A stretch of DNA of 12,516 nt from Actinomycetota bacterium. GTDB lineage: Bacteria > Actinomycetota > Actinomycetes > Nanopelagicales > Nanopelagicaceae. Within the stretch, counting starts at the first letter, position 1, and each line of letters opens with the position of its first letter. The DNA lies in NCBI GenBank assembly GCA_947503395.1, contig CANNDP010000023.1, forward strand, positions 1 through 12,516. Direction: 5' to 3'. Under the pieces are notes generated by a model that saw only the letters and a list, made by a program, of their open reading frames with translations, did not search any database and had not been told where the DNA came from. Position numbers and translations under genes: made by a program. This document shows positions 1 through 7,645 of this stretch, piece after piece.

Positions 1-2091
1 GATGAGGATCGCTATCTAGAGATCTGGAATCTGGTTTTTATGCAAAACATAAGAGGAGAGGGTGGAGGAAAAGAGAGTTTCCCAATTCTTGGCGAACTTC
101 CTGCCAAAAATATAGATACTGGCTTAGGCCTTGAACGTACTGCCGCTTTATTGCAGGGCGTTGAAAATATCTACGAGATAGATACAACTCAACATATTCT
201 TAATCGCGCCAGTGATCTAAGCGGAGTTTCATATGGCAAAGCCACATCAAGTGATGTATCACTTCGTGTAATTGCTGATCATGCAAGAACGGCAACAATG
301 CTCATCGGTGATGGAGTTACTCCAGGCAATGAAGGTCGCGGTTATGTCTTGAGAAGAATGATGCGCCGCACAACTAGGAATATGAAGTTGCTAGGCGCCG
401 ATGATCGCAATATGAGCGAACTTGTTAAAGCCTCTATTGAAGCGATGGGCCCGCAATACCCAGAGTTGCAGAGCGATAGCGGTCGAATTTTGAAGGTGGC
501 AGAGGCTGAAGAAGAGAGTTTCCTGCAGACCCTAAAGAGCGGAACTTTAATTTTTGACCAGAGAAGTGCTTCCTTGAAGAAAAGTGGCGCAAAGGTTCTC
601 TCTGGAGAGGATGTATTTCAACTTCATGATACCTATGGGTTCCCTTTTGATTTAACTCTTGAAATGGCAAATGAAGAGGGCTTAGGAATAGATGCCGAAG
701 GCTTTACGCGATTAATGAAGCAACAACGCGAGAGAGCTAAAGCAGATGCGAAATCAAAAAAGAGTGGGCATACCGATGTCACTGAGTATCGCAAAATAGC
801 TGAGAGCGCTGGAAAGTTGGAATTTGTCGGCTATGAGAGCCAAGAGAGCGAAGCAAAAATTGTTGGCTTCCTCCTCGATGGTGCAGGCGTTAAGAGTGCA
901 TCAGCTGGTGATGATGTCGAAATCGTGCTTGATAGAACACCGTTTTATGCAGAAGGTGGCGGACAGCTAGCCGATTCTGGAGTGATCACAACAAGTGATG
1001 GCTCTGTCATTGAAGTTGAAGATGTTCAAACGCCAATTCCAGGTGTATTTATCCATCGCGGTCGAGTACTTTCTGGCCAATTGGAAATTGGTGAGTCTGT
1101 TCTAGCAAAAATTGATAGTGATCGTCGCAAAGCGATATCAAGAGCTCACACCGCCACTCATATGGTTCATAAGGCATTTCGAGAAATTTTGGGAGAAACT
1201 GCTACTCAAGCTGGATCGGAGAATGCGCCTGGTCGTTTTCGTTTTGATTTCCCATCTAGCGGCGCAGTTTCAGAAGGAGTCCTTAACGATGTTGAGGCTC
1301 GAGTAAATTCCCTTCTTTTAGAGAACTTGCTGGTCAGCGCAGAAGAGATGTCGCAAGCAGAGGCAAAGAAAATTGGCGCAATGGCGCTCTTTGGAGAAAA
1401 GTATGGCGAGCGAGTTCGGGTAATTAGCGTTGGCGATTGGGCTAAAGAACTATGCGGCGGAACCCATGTTTCAAGAAGTGGAGAGCTTGGAATAGTAAAA
1501 CTTCTTGGAGAGTCATCCATTGGAGCAGGGGTAAGACGTGTCGAGGCTTTAGTTGGAGCCGATGCCTACTCCTTCTTGAGTCGTGAACACATTTTGATTA
1601 ACTCTCTTCTTGAAATCATTAAGGCGACACGTCCCGAAGAGCTACCAGAGAGAATCTCCTCTCTTCTTGCGCGATTAAAAGAAGCCGAGAAAGAGATTGG
1701 CTCTATCAGAACAGCCAAGGCCCTAAGTGAATCAGCTGTGCTAGTAAAAAACGCTGAAGATATCGGTCAATTTAAATTTATTGCTGCTGACATGGGTAAA
1801 GGACTGTCAGGAGATGATTTAAGAACAGTTGCACTAGATCTAAGAAATCGCCTCAAGGGCGCAGTTGTTGCACTCCTTAGCAGCGGAGATGAAAAAGTAA
1901 CGCTAGTAGTGGCAGCCGATGAAAGCGCTCGTAGCGCAGGTGCAAAAGCTGGAGCCTTGGTAAAGATAGCCTCCGGAATTCTTGGTGGTGGTGGTGGTGG
2001 AAAAGATGATTTTGCTCAAGGTGGCGGAAGTGATTTTGGCAAAATAGATGAAGCTTTAAAGGCCATCAAGGCCGCGCTCTCGAGTATCTAG
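1..2091 (+). CDS. alaS: Alanyl-tRNA synthetase, 3' part (partial)
   Basis: Attaches alanine to tRNA-Ala in the cytoplasm and hydrolyses mischarged Ser/Gly-tRNA. The reading frame is open from base 1 and begins inside the class II catalytic domain (EIWNLVFMQ, then DTGLGLERTA of motif 3). The ATG at 40 is therefore an internal methionine. About 697 codons are present; the family is usually near 880 residues, so roughly the first 200 residues lie upstream. Counting from base 1, the editing domain shows the zinc-type motif H383-T-A-T-H387 and the CGGTH motif with C485 and H489, preceded by FYAEGGGQLADSG. The C-terminal C-Ala domain has the glycine run G662-G667 followed by KDDFAQGGG. All editing ligands are intact. 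ruvX follows after 5 bp, suggesting co-transcription, as in other actinobacteria where alaS precedes ruvX and mltG. Identification is very secure. Confidence 0.98.
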   Translation, partial: DEDRYLEIWNLVFMQNIRGEGGGKESFPILGELPAKNIDTGLGLERTAALLQGVENIYEIDTTQHILNRASDLSGVSYGKATSSDVSLRVIADHARTATMLIGDGVTPGNEGRGYVLRRMMRRTTRNMKLLGADDRNMSELVKASIEAMGPQYPELQSDSGRILKVAEAEEESFLQTLKSGTLIFDQRSASLKKSGAKVLSGEDVFQLHDTYGFPFDLTLEMANEEGLGIDAEGFTRLMKQQRERAKADAKSKKSGHTDVTEYRKIAESAGKLEFVGYESQESEAKIVGFLLDGAGVKSASAGDDVEIVLDRTPFYAEGGGQLADSGVITTSDGSVIEVEDVQTPIPGVFIHRGRVLSGQLEIGESVLAKIDSDRRKAISRAHTATHMVHKAFREILGETATQAGSENAPGRFRFDFPSSGAVSEGVLNDVEARVNSLLLENLLVSAEEMSQAEAKKIGAMALFGEKYGERVRVISVGDWAKELCGGTHVSRSGELGIVKLLGESSIGAGVRRVEALVGADAYSFLSREHILINSLLEIIKATRPEELPERISSLLARLKEAEKEIGSIRTAKALSESAVLVKNAEDIGQFKFIAADMGKGLSGDDLRTVALDLRNRLKGAVVALLSSGDEKVTLVVAADESARSAGAKAGALVKIASGILGGGGGGKDDFAQGGGSDFGKIDEALKAIKAALSSI

Positions 2092-2096
2092 CTTTT

Positions 2097-2552
2097 GTGA
2101 TGATTCAAGGCGCGAGGCTTGCTATTGATTACGGTGAGAGGCGAATTGGGATTGCAAAATCTGATAACTCTCGATTGATCGCATCCCCAGTGGTTACTCT
2201 CGACAATAGCGAATCAACAAGTAATGTCTATTCTGCAATCAAGGATATTGTTAAGGAGAGCAATGCGATGTTGGTCTACATCGGTCTTCCTCTTCATCTC
2301 TCCGGAAAAGAGAGCGAATCAAGTGAGAAAGCGAGGGTATTTGCGGGTCTACTTAAACAGCATCTACCGCAAGAAGTTCAAGTTCGACTTCTAGATGAAC
2401 GACTAACGACAAGCTCTGCTGTCGGCGAGTTAAAGAATGCTGGTCTTAAAAGCAGTAGGGATAGCATTGATCAATTGGCCGCTGTGAAAATTTTGGAATT
2501 TGCTCTGGAAGTTGAACGCTTAAGTGGGGAAGCTGCTGGCCATGAAGTTTAG
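2097..2552 (+). CDS. ruvX: Putative pre-16S rRNA nuclease / Holliday junction resolvase-like protein RuvX (YqgF)
   Basis: Small RNase-H-fold nuclease of the YqgF/RuvX family, known for 16S rRNA 5'-end maturation and proposed as an alternative Holliday-junction resolvase. The protein is 151 residues, normal for the family. Visible motifs are the first strand LAIDYGERRIGIAKSD with catalytic D11, the central YIGLPLHLSGKES segment, LLDERLTTSSA with D100/E101, and DSIDQLAAVKIL with the last acidic residue D125. Two start codons are adjacent: GTG at 2097 and ATG at 2100. Neither has a clear Shine-Dalgarno sequence, so translation may be coupled to alaS, which stops 5 bp upstream. The 3' end overlaps the probable mltG start by 11 bp. 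Family assignment is secure; which reaction it performs in this organism is not visible from sequence. Confidence 0.95.
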   Translation: MMIQGARLAIDYGERRIGIAKSDNSRLIASPVVTLDNSESTSNVYSAIKDIVKESNAMLVYIGLPLHLSGKESESSEKARVFAGLLKQHLPQEVQVRLLDERLTTSSAVGELKNAGLKSSRDSIDQLAAVKILEFALEVERLSGEAAGHEV

Positions 2553-3594
2553 GGCAGCTTCTGTAAAGCAATCACTTGAGAGTAGTTCACTACTACGGTT
2601 AGCGACTGCAGGGGTCTTCCTCGTGCTTTTCACTCTCTCGCTCCGTGAACTTAATTCATCTCCTCAAAGCGCTCCTGACTTTGAATCAGGATCTGCTGGC
2701 GAAGAAGTTATTGTCGAAATTTTGTCCGGCGAAAGCGGATCTGAAATTGGCCAAAAGCTTGAAAGGCTCTCTGTTGTTAAGTCTTCAACCGCATTTTTTA
2801 GGGTAGCGGTTGCCGATCCTAGATCACAGCGCATAGCACCTGGCGAACATCGAATGGAAACTCTAATTCCTGCAAAAACTGCTTTGGAGCAGCTCTTAGA
2901 TCCATCTCGCATTCCAAATCTAATAGTTGTCAAAGATGGGCAGCGTTTATCTGAGATATCAGAGAGCATTATCAATTTCGGAATTTCTAAAGCAGAACTT
3001 GAAAAGAGTAGCAGAGTATTTTCTCCGCCTGCGATCTTTAAGACTAAAAATATCGAGGGCTTCCTCTATCCTGCTCAGTATTCTTTCAACAAGAGTGTAG
3101 ATGCAGATGAAATAGTTTCGGCTATGCTAAAACGGTTTAGCTCTGCCACCAAGGATTTCAACTGGAAAAATGAAAGAGAGCTCACACCTTTTGAAGTGAT
3201 GGTGATCGCATCTCTTGTGCAAACAGAGGGAACGCCAGATGTTTTTGGTAAAGTTTCTCGGGTTATTTATAATCGATTGGAAAAGCGCATGCCATTGCAG
3301 TTCGATTCAACAGTGCACTATGCCTTGGGTCGACGTGGGGAAATACGGGTATCACTAAACGATATAAAGGTTAAGAATCGCTACAACACATTTATCTATC
3401 CAGGTTTGCCACCCGGACCGATTGGAAGTCCAACTAAGGCAGCAATTGAGGCAGCTTTAAACCCTGAAGCAGGAAATTGGCTTTACTTTGTAACAGTAAA
3501 GCCTTTCGATACTAGATTCACTAATTCTTATGACCAGTTCCTTGGTTGGAAGAGTGAATATAAGACAAACTTCAAAGCCGGGTTATTCGAATGA
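2542..3594 (+). CDS. mltG: Endolytic murein transglycosylase MltG (YceG-like)
   Basis: Inner-membrane lytic transglycosylase that cleaves nascent peptidoglycan strands and sets glycan chain length. From the ATG at 2542 it is 350 residues, with a single N-terminal membrane anchor around residues 17-34 (LLRLATAGVFLVLFTLSL) and an extracytoplasmic YceG domain. Hallmarks are GFLYPAQYSF, IASLVQTEG with the likely catalytic glutamate E229, VIYNRLEKRMPLQFDSTV, and the C-terminal YPGLPPGPIGSP stretch. An in-frame GTG at 2524 would add six residues. I prefer ATG 2542 because a GGGGA sequence lies about 11 bp upstream and the shorter overlap (11 bp) with ruvX is more typical. It overlaps aroE by 4 bp (ATGA), indicating translational coupling. 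The neighbourhood ruvX-mltG-aroE is conserved in actinobacteria. Identity is secure; the start is moderately certain. Confidence 0.95.
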   Translation: MKFRAASVKQSLESSSLLRLATAGVFLVLFTLSLRELNSSPQSAPDFESGSAGEEVIVEILSGESGSEIGQKLERLSVVKSSTAFFRVAVADPRSQRIAPGEHRMETLIPAKTALEQLLDPSRIPNLIVVKDGQRLSEISESIINFGISKAELEKSSRVFSPPAIFKTKNIEGFLYPAQYSFNKSVDADEIVSAMLKRFSSATKDFNWKNERELTPFEVMVIASLVQTEGTPDVFGKVSRVIYNRLEKRMPLQFDSTVHYALGRRGEIRVSLNDIKVKNRYNTFIYPGLPPGPIGSPTKAAIEAALNPEAGNWLYFVTVKPFDTRFTNSYDQFLGWKSEYKTNFKAGLFE

Positions 3595-4400
3595 TGAAAC
3601 GCGCTGCAGTTCTCGGATCTCCCATTTCGCATTCCTTATCTCCTTTGATTCATAATCATGCCTATTCGCTCCTTGAATACCCTGCAATTTATGAAGCCAT
3701 AGAGGTTAAAAGTGGGCAACTTAGTGAATTTTTAGTAAGGGAGCTGGCAAGTAGTGAAGTGTTGGGCTTTTCCCTAACGATGCCTCTAAAAGAAGAACTG
3801 GCTCAATTATCAACACCGGCTCTTCAAGTCAACGCCCGGGCAAAGGCGATCAATTCAGCAAATACCATCTACAAGGATGGGCAAAGCTGGAAAGTTTCCT
3901 CAACTGATGTTGATGGCTTTGAATTCCTACTCAAAGACCTGTCATTCTCAACGGTATCGATACTTGGAGCAGGAGGAACGGCAAGAGCAGCCATCGCATC
4001 ACTTAGTGATCGAGATGTGAAGATAGAGATCTATAGAAGAAATACAAGTAGAGATACCTCGCTTAGTGCAGCAGCTATGAGTTCTCAAATTGAAATCTAC
4101 GATTGGGAGAAATGTGCTCGAGCCTGGAAGAGTGATTTAGTTATCAACACCATTCCATCAGACCAAGTTCTATCGATTATTGAAGAATCTAGTTCTCCAA
4201 AAATACTTCTAGACGCGACTTATTCGCCATGGCCGCCAGGACTAACAAAGCAACAATTGGACGCTAAGGGCTTATTGGTTTCAGGTCTGCAATTACTTGC
4301 GGCTCAGGCTGTCTATCAGATATCTCTTATGACTCGAATCGACTTTGATAAAACCTGGCTTTATAACGAACTGCTTCTCAAATTAGATAGTGCGCGATAG
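3591..4400 (+). CDS. aroE: Shikimate dehydrogenase
   Basis: Reduces 3-dehydroshikimate to shikimate with NADPH in the cytoplasm. The protein is 269 residues, normal size. The N-terminal substrate domain has GSPISHSLSP (S15 and S17 bind shikimate) and FSLTMPLKEE with catalytic K67. AINSANT supplies the conserved Asn, and SSTDVDGF contains catalytic D106; the usual N-T-D here reads S-T-D. The NADP-binding Rossmann loop is LGAGGTARAA, followed by YRRNTSR in place of the common NRT. The C-terminal GLQLLAAQAVYQ carries the conserved Gln. The ATG at 3591 overlaps the mltG stop by 4 bp; a second ATG follows at 3594, so the protein may begin MKRAAV. AroE is the third of five shikimate enzymes encoded in this window. 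Alternative paralogues such as YdiB or SdhL are less likely given the aro context. Confidence 0.95.
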   Translation: MMKRAAVLGSPISHSLSPLIHNHAYSLLEYPAIYEAIEVKSGQLSEFLVRELASSEVLGFSLTMPLKEELAQLSTPALQVNARAKAINSANTIYKDGQSWKVSSTDVDGFEFLLKDLSFSTVSILGAGGTARAAIASLSDRDVKIEIYRRNTSRDTSLSAAAMSSQIEIYDWEKCARAWKSDLVINTIPSDQVLSIIEESSSPKILLDATYSPWPPGLTKQQLDAKGLLVSGLQLLAAQAVYQISLMTRIDFDKTWLYNELLLKLDSAR

Positions 4401-4407
4401 CCCTGAT

Positions 4408-4416
4408 TGTGGATAA
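4408..4416 (-). other. Perfect DnaA-box 9-mer in the aroE/peptidase spacer
   Basis: The 54-bp gap between aroE and the next gene contains TGTGGATAA, which on the minus strand is the consensus DnaA box TTATCCACA. A single box does not make an origin, and no cluster of boxes, AT-rich unwinding element or dnaA/dnaN genes is present. It could titrate DnaA, link a nearby promoter to DnaA, or be chance. The rest of this spacer shows only a weak -10-like TAGAAT at 4437-4442, without a convincing -35. Confidence 0.35.
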
Positions 4417-4454
4417 GGCTGTTTAGCTTTTTGCTTTAGAATTAAAGTTTTCGT

Positions 4455-4877
4455 GTGCTCTTCATACATCTGACCTTCTTCGGTCTTGCAATTTCCTGGA
4501 GAGATTATCAAAGTCATCTGATATCAAAAAGGACTACGCATTTGGCTTTACTTACTCTTATTCCAATGATTGATAACTCAATACTTCATGCACTATTACT
4601 CTCATCAATAAATTTATGCCTGTATCTGCTCTTAAATTTGTCATCGCCGCAGGCTATCGGTCGTGGTGATATTCGACTTTCCCTTCTGATCGGTTGTTAC
4701 GTTTCCGCTTTTGATGGAGGCGTATATGAACTGATCTGGTGTAATACCATCAGCTGGGTTTCCTGCTCAATTTCATTAATTCCTTATATTCTAAAACAGG
4801 AGCGGCTTAAGGAAATACGTGTTGCTTTTGCTCCTTATCTCTTCTTCGGGCTCCTTTGCTATGTAATCACTCGTTGA
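4455..4877 (+). CDS. A24-family (GxGD) prepilin peptidase-like membrane protein
   Basis: Small integral membrane aspartic protease of the type IV prepilin peptidase family. These enzymes cut the leader of pilin-like proteins at the cytoplasmic face of the membrane. The protein is 140 residues and strongly hydrophobic, with several predicted membrane helices. The two catalytic aspartates are recognisable: D17 in WRDYQSHLISKRTTH (counterpart of the D...IPN motif) and D72 in GRGDIRLS (the GxGD motif, G69-D72). The N-terminal zinc/methyltransferase domain of PilD-type enzymes is absent, as in TadV/CpaA and many actinobacterial members. The start is GTG 4455, because an in-frame stop lies at 4443-4445. 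No pilin, secretion ATPase or tad gene is in the window, so its substrate is unknown. A peptidase gene between aroE and aroC is also found in Mycobacterium (the Rv2551c position), so the location is ancestral. Confidence 0.8.
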   Translation: MLFIHLTFFGLAISWRDYQSHLISKRTTHLALLTLIPMIDNSILHALLLSSINLCLYLLLNLSSPQAIGRGDIRLSLLIGCYVSAFDGGVYELIWCNTISWVSCSISLIPYILKQERLKEIRVAFAPYLFFGLLCYVITR

Positions 4878-4905
4878 GCGCGCATGAAAAATAGGGCGCA
4901 TATTT

Positions 4906-4919
4906 GCGGATTAATCTGC
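4906..4919. repeat. 14-bp near-perfect palindrome upstream of aroC
   Basis: GCGGATTAATCTGC is self-complementary except for one G/T pair (a wobble in RNA). It is centred on TTAA and ends 12 bp before the aroC start. Its last three bases (TGC) are the extended -10 element of the presumed aroC promoter. The position suits a repressor operator. If transcription starts at the aroC ATG, the palindrome is not in the RNA, which favours a DNA-binding role over a hairpin. The cognate regulator is unknown. Confidence 0.4.
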
Positions 4920-4925
4920 GATAAT
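4917..4925 (+). promoter_or_regulatory. Extended -10 promoter for a leaderless aroC mRNA
   Basis: TGC followed by GATAAT forms an extended -10 box that differs from TATAAT at one base. Only six bases separate it from the aroC ATG at 4932. Since transcription normally starts about seven bases after the -10 box, the start would coincide with the A of ATG, giving a leaderless transcript, a common arrangement in actinobacteria. No good -35 is visible at the usual distance, which an extended -10 can tolerate. No Shine-Dalgarno sequence precedes aroC, which supports this reading. Confidence 0.6.
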
Positions 4926-4931
4926 TGAGCA

Positions 4932-6113
4932 ATGAGATGGTTAACAGCTGGAGAATCCCATGGACCAGCTTTGGTTGGAATCTTGGAGGGAATGCCCGCA
5001 TCTGTTTTAGTCACGACTGCAGATATTGACGAGGATCTTCGTAGACGCAGACTTGGTTTTGGCAGGGGGGCAAGACAGAACTTCGAGGCAGATAAAGTGA
5101 CAATCCTTGGGGGAGTCCGTCATGGCTTAACCCAAGGCGGCCCGATTGCGATTCAAATAGCAAACTCAGAGTGGCCCAAGTGGGAAAAAGTTATGAGCGC
5201 AGATCCTGTAGATGAATCAGAGATTGAATCATTGGGAAGAAATGCTCCACTCACAAGACCAAGGCCCGGACATGCTGATTTAGTTGGTATTCAAAAATAC
5301 GACTTTGATGATGCAAGACCAGTCTTGGAACGAGCTTCAGCAAGGGAGACAGCGGCTCGAGTAGCACTCGGCGCTGTTGCACGGAGATTTCTTAAGCAGG
5401 TTGGCGGCATAGAGGTATTTAGTCATGTTGTATCAATTGGAGCAGTTAGTGTCGCCGATGATTATTTGCTTCCTGAGCCAAAAGATCGCGAGAGCATAGA
5501 TAGCGATGAAGTCCGCTCTGCATTTAAAGATGTTAGCGCCAAAATGGTTGAAGAAATCAATGATGCTCATAAAAATGGCGACACTTTAGGTGGGGTAGTA
5601 GAAGTTTTGGTTTATGGCCTACCGCCAGGACTTGGTTCCCATGTTCACTGGGATAGAAGACTTGACTCTCGTCTTGCGGGAGCTCTGATGGGTATTCAAG
5701 CAATTAAGGGCGTAGAACTTGGTGATGGATTTACTACTGCAAGAAAACGTGGCAGTAGCGCCCATGATGAAATAGAGAGAGATAGTAAAGGAACTATTCG
5801 CCGAAGAACTTCTAGATCCGGCGGCACAGAGGGCGGAATGAGTACTGGAGAAGTCTTAAGGGTTCGCGCAGCAATGAAACCTATTTCAACAGTTCCTAAG
5901 GCTTTAGATACGATCGATATTTCAAACGGCCAGGCAGCTAAAGCAATAAATCAAAGATCAGATGTATGTGCTGTTCCAGCTGCGGGCATTGTTGCTGAGG
6001 CGATGGTGGCTCTGGTTTTAGCTGAAGCGATGCTTGAAAAATTCGGCGGAGACTCTCTTGGTGAGAGCAAAAGAAACCTAGAAAGCTTTCTTTCTTCTAT
6101 GAGAGTGAAGTAA
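4932..6113 (+). CDS. aroC: Chorismate synthase
   Basis: Converts 5-enolpyruvylshikimate-3-phosphate to chorismate, the last step of the common aromatic pathway, using reduced FMN as cofactor. The protein is 393 residues, typical of actinobacterial AroC. Signatures in order are GESHG at 7-11 with catalytic H10, RRRRLGFGRGARQNFE at 37-52, GGPI near 69-72, RPGHADLVG with the second catalytic His H114, RASARETAARVALGA at 134-148, GGTEGGMSTGE, and the C-terminal RSDVCAVPAAGIVAEAM. The segment usually written GRGxRMxxE reads GRGARQNFE here, a mild deviation. The gene follows a 54-bp spacer with its own promoter-like -10 and probably heads an aroC-aroK-aroB-aroQ transcription unit. aroK begins 3 bp after its stop. 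Confidence 0.97.
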   Translation: MRWLTAGESHGPALVGILEGMPASVLVTTADIDEDLRRRRLGFGRGARQNFEADKVTILGGVRHGLTQGGPIAIQIANSEWPKWEKVMSADPVDESEIESLGRNAPLTRPRPGHADLVGIQKYDFDDARPVLERASARETAARVALGAVARRFLKQVGGIEVFSHVVSIGAVSVADDYLLPEPKDRESIDSDEVRSAFKDVSAKMVEEINDAHKNGDTLGGVVEVLVYGLPPGLGSHVHWDRRLDSRLAGALMGIQAIKGVELGDGFTTARKRGSSAHDEIERDSKGTIRRRTSRSGGTEGGMSTGEVLRVRAAMKPISTVPKALDTIDISNGQAAKAINQRSDVCAVPAAGIVAEAMVALVLAEAMLEKFGGDSLGESKRNLESFLSSMRVK

Positions 6114-6116
6114 GGC

Positions 6117-6620
6117 GTGCCATCGATTATTCTCATCGGACCGCCAGGTGCTGGAAAGACCTCAGTAGGAAAAGCTCTTGCCAAGAAACTGTCATTGAAT
6201 TTTCTTGATAGCGACAAAGTAGTGGAAGAGAAGAGTGGAAAGAGTATTTCTGAGATCTTCATAACTGATGGAGAACCAGCATTCAGGGAAATGGAGAGAT
6301 CTGCGGTAATGGATTTGCTTGAGAATCAAGATGGCGTGATCGCACTCGGCGGGGGCTCGGTTATGGATATTGAAGTTTCCAAGCGGTTATTGCCAATGGC
6401 AAATGTTGTTTTTCTAGATGTTTCAATCTCTAACGCAGCACCAAGAGTTGGGTTCAATCGAGATCGCCCTTTACTTCTTGGAAATCCCAGGCAGCAGTGG
6501 ATTGCTTTGATGGAAAAGCGCCGTTCGACCTATGAGGCACTTTCCAAGGCGAGAGTTTCAACTGATAACAAGAAACCTGTTGAAGTTGTTGAAGAGATAG
6601 TAAAAGAGTTGGCGCTATGA
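6117..6620 (+). CDS. aroK: Shikimate kinase
   Basis: Phosphorylates shikimate to shikimate-3-phosphate with ATP in the cytoplasm. The protein is 167 residues and has all family motifs. The Walker A loop is G8-P-P-G-A-G-K14-T15. The shikimate-binding D31-S-D33 is followed by the FREME segment (F56, R57, E60). The glycine-rich GGG lies at 78-80, and the lid NRDRPLL at 114-120 contains R117. The start is a GTG at 6117, three bases after the aroC stop, and fixes the compact N-terminus MPSIILIG. The 3' end overlaps aroB by 4 bp (ATGA), so the two are probably translationally coupled. Gluconate kinase is a distant structural relative, but the aro context settles the call. Confidence 0.96.
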   Translation: MPSIILIGPPGAGKTSVGKALAKKLSLNFLDSDKVVEEKSGKSISEIFITDGEPAFREMERSAVMDLLENQDGVIALGGGSVMDIEVSKRLLPMANVVFLDVSISNAAPRVGFNRDRPLLLGNPRQQWIALMEKRRSTYEALSKARVSTDNKKPVEVVEEIVKELAL

Positions 6621-7645
6621 AGCCAATAACTGTTAATTCGGAAAAGCGCTATGAGATTAGCTTCACAGAGGATGTTTGGAGAGATCTCGCATCACTATCC
6701 CAAAACCGAGACGTAGTACTTATTGCTCCTAAATCTATTTCAGTCAGCTTCGGGGCAGCTCTTCCTTCGCAATATCTCATGATTGAGGTGGAGGATGGAG
6801 AGGGGCAGAAGAGTATTCAGTCCTTTAACCAAGTAATTGAAAAAATCGCTGCTGCCAAACTTGATAGAAACGGCCTCATTGTTGGTGTCGGGGGAGGAGC
6901 AACCACTGATTTAGCAGGTTTTGTTGCCGCTTCATATCTACGCGGTGTTGATTGGATCGCCATCCCTACTTCACTGGCCGGAATGGTAGACGCAGCTATT
7001 GGAGGAAAGACTGGGTTAAATCTTGATGCAGGAAAGAATCTTATTGGGGCCTTTCACTCACCAAGTGCTGTTTTAATCGATCAGAATTTCCTCAAATCGC
7101 TTTCCGAGCGTGATCTCAAGGCAGGAATGGCAGAAGTTGTTAAATGTGGCTTTATTGATGATACCGAGATACTTGGTTTAATAGACGAAAACTGGAAAAA
7201 GAATTTAACCGAGCTCATCTATAGATCTATCGCAGTTAAAGCAAAAGTTGTCAGTGATGACTTTAGAGAATCAAGCCTTCGTGAGATTTTGAATTATGGC
7301 CACACTTTGGGCCATGCAATTGAGAAACATTCAAAATACTCTCTTCGTCATGGTGAAGCGATAGCCCTAGGACTGCGATTTGCGGCTCAGCTATCGTTTG
7401 AATTCTCTGGACTTTCTGCCAAAGATCTCAATAGGCAGAATCAGGTTCTAGATACCCTAGGACTTAATGCGAAATACTCAAAAGAGTCATGGCCAGAACT
7501 GCTTGAGATTATGCGCAGTGACAAGAAGGTGCGTGGGGGTAGAATTCGCTTTGTTACTTTGAGCGCTTTGGGAATGCCAACAAGAGCTGAAGGTATTACA
7601 GATCAGCAGCTAGAGAAGAGTTTCCTAGAAAGTATTGGAGAGTAG
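6617..7645 (+). CDS. aroB: 3-Dehydroquinate synthase
   Basis: Cyclises DAHP to 3-dehydroquinate, the second step of the shikimate pathway, using NAD and a divalent metal. The protein is 342 residues, within family range. The NAD-binding GVGGGATTDLAGF covers residues 90-102. The IPTSLAGMVDAAIGGKTGLN stretch at 116-135 carries active-site residues. KAGMAEVVKCG holds metal ligand E173 and K176. NYGHTLGHAIE supplies H229 and H233, and RHGEAIALG supplies H245. The 16-residue spacing between the two metal-ligand histidines agrees with characterised enzymes. It overlaps aroK by 4 bp, and aroQ starts on the base after its stop codon, so these genes form one tightly packed unit. The related 2-deoxy-scyllo-inosose synthases are excluded by context. 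Confidence 0.96.
   Translation: MKPITVNSEKRYEISFTEDVWRDLASLSQNRDVVLIAPKSISVSFGAALPSQYLMIEVEDGEGQKSIQSFNQVIEKIAAAKLDRNGLIVGVGGGATTDLAGFVAASYLRGVDWIAIPTSLAGMVDAAIGGKTGLNLDAGKNLIGAFHSPSAVLIDQNFLKSLSERDLKAGMAEVVKCGFIDDTEILGLIDENWKKNLTELIYRSIAVKAKVVSDDFRESSLREILNYGHTLGHAIEKHSKYSLRHGEAIALGLRFAAQLSFEFSGLSAKDLNRQNQVLDTLGLNAKYSKESWPELLEIMRSDKKVRGGRIRFVTLSALGMPTRAEGITDQQLEKSFLESIGE
7638..7641 (+). promoter_or_regulatory. Shine-Dalgarno for aroQ inside the aroB 3' end
   Basis: GGAG occurs at the end of aroB. It lies 4 bases before the ATG at 7646 and 10 bases before the second in-frame ATG at 7652. The spacing is short for the first and slightly long for the second, so it does not settle the start by itself. 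Confidence 0.4.

Noticed and set aside
40..42. ATG as the alaS start
   Set aside because: The frame is open to base 1, and the upstream codons encode conserved catalytic-domain residues (EIWNLVF).
1984..2000. GGT-repeat run resembling a microsatellite
   Set aside because: It encodes the conserved six-glycine stretch of the AlaRS C-Ala domain, present in the family.
2524..2541. GTG start six codons upstream for mltG
   Set aside because: ATG 2542 gives a shorter overlap with ruvX and has a GGGGA about 11 bp upstream; the six extra residues carry no recognisable signal.
4437..4442. TAGAAT as a promoter for the peptidase gene
   Set aside because: No -35 at a workable spacing (TTGTGG is 24 bp away) and no extended -10; readthrough from aroE is as likely.
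4875..4904. TTGAGC/CATATT as an alternative aroC promoter, with GCGCAT direct repeats at 4880-4885 and 4896-4901
   Set aside because: Each hexamer matches only 4 of 6, and the extended -10 at 4917-4925 is better. The direct repeat is too short to interpret.
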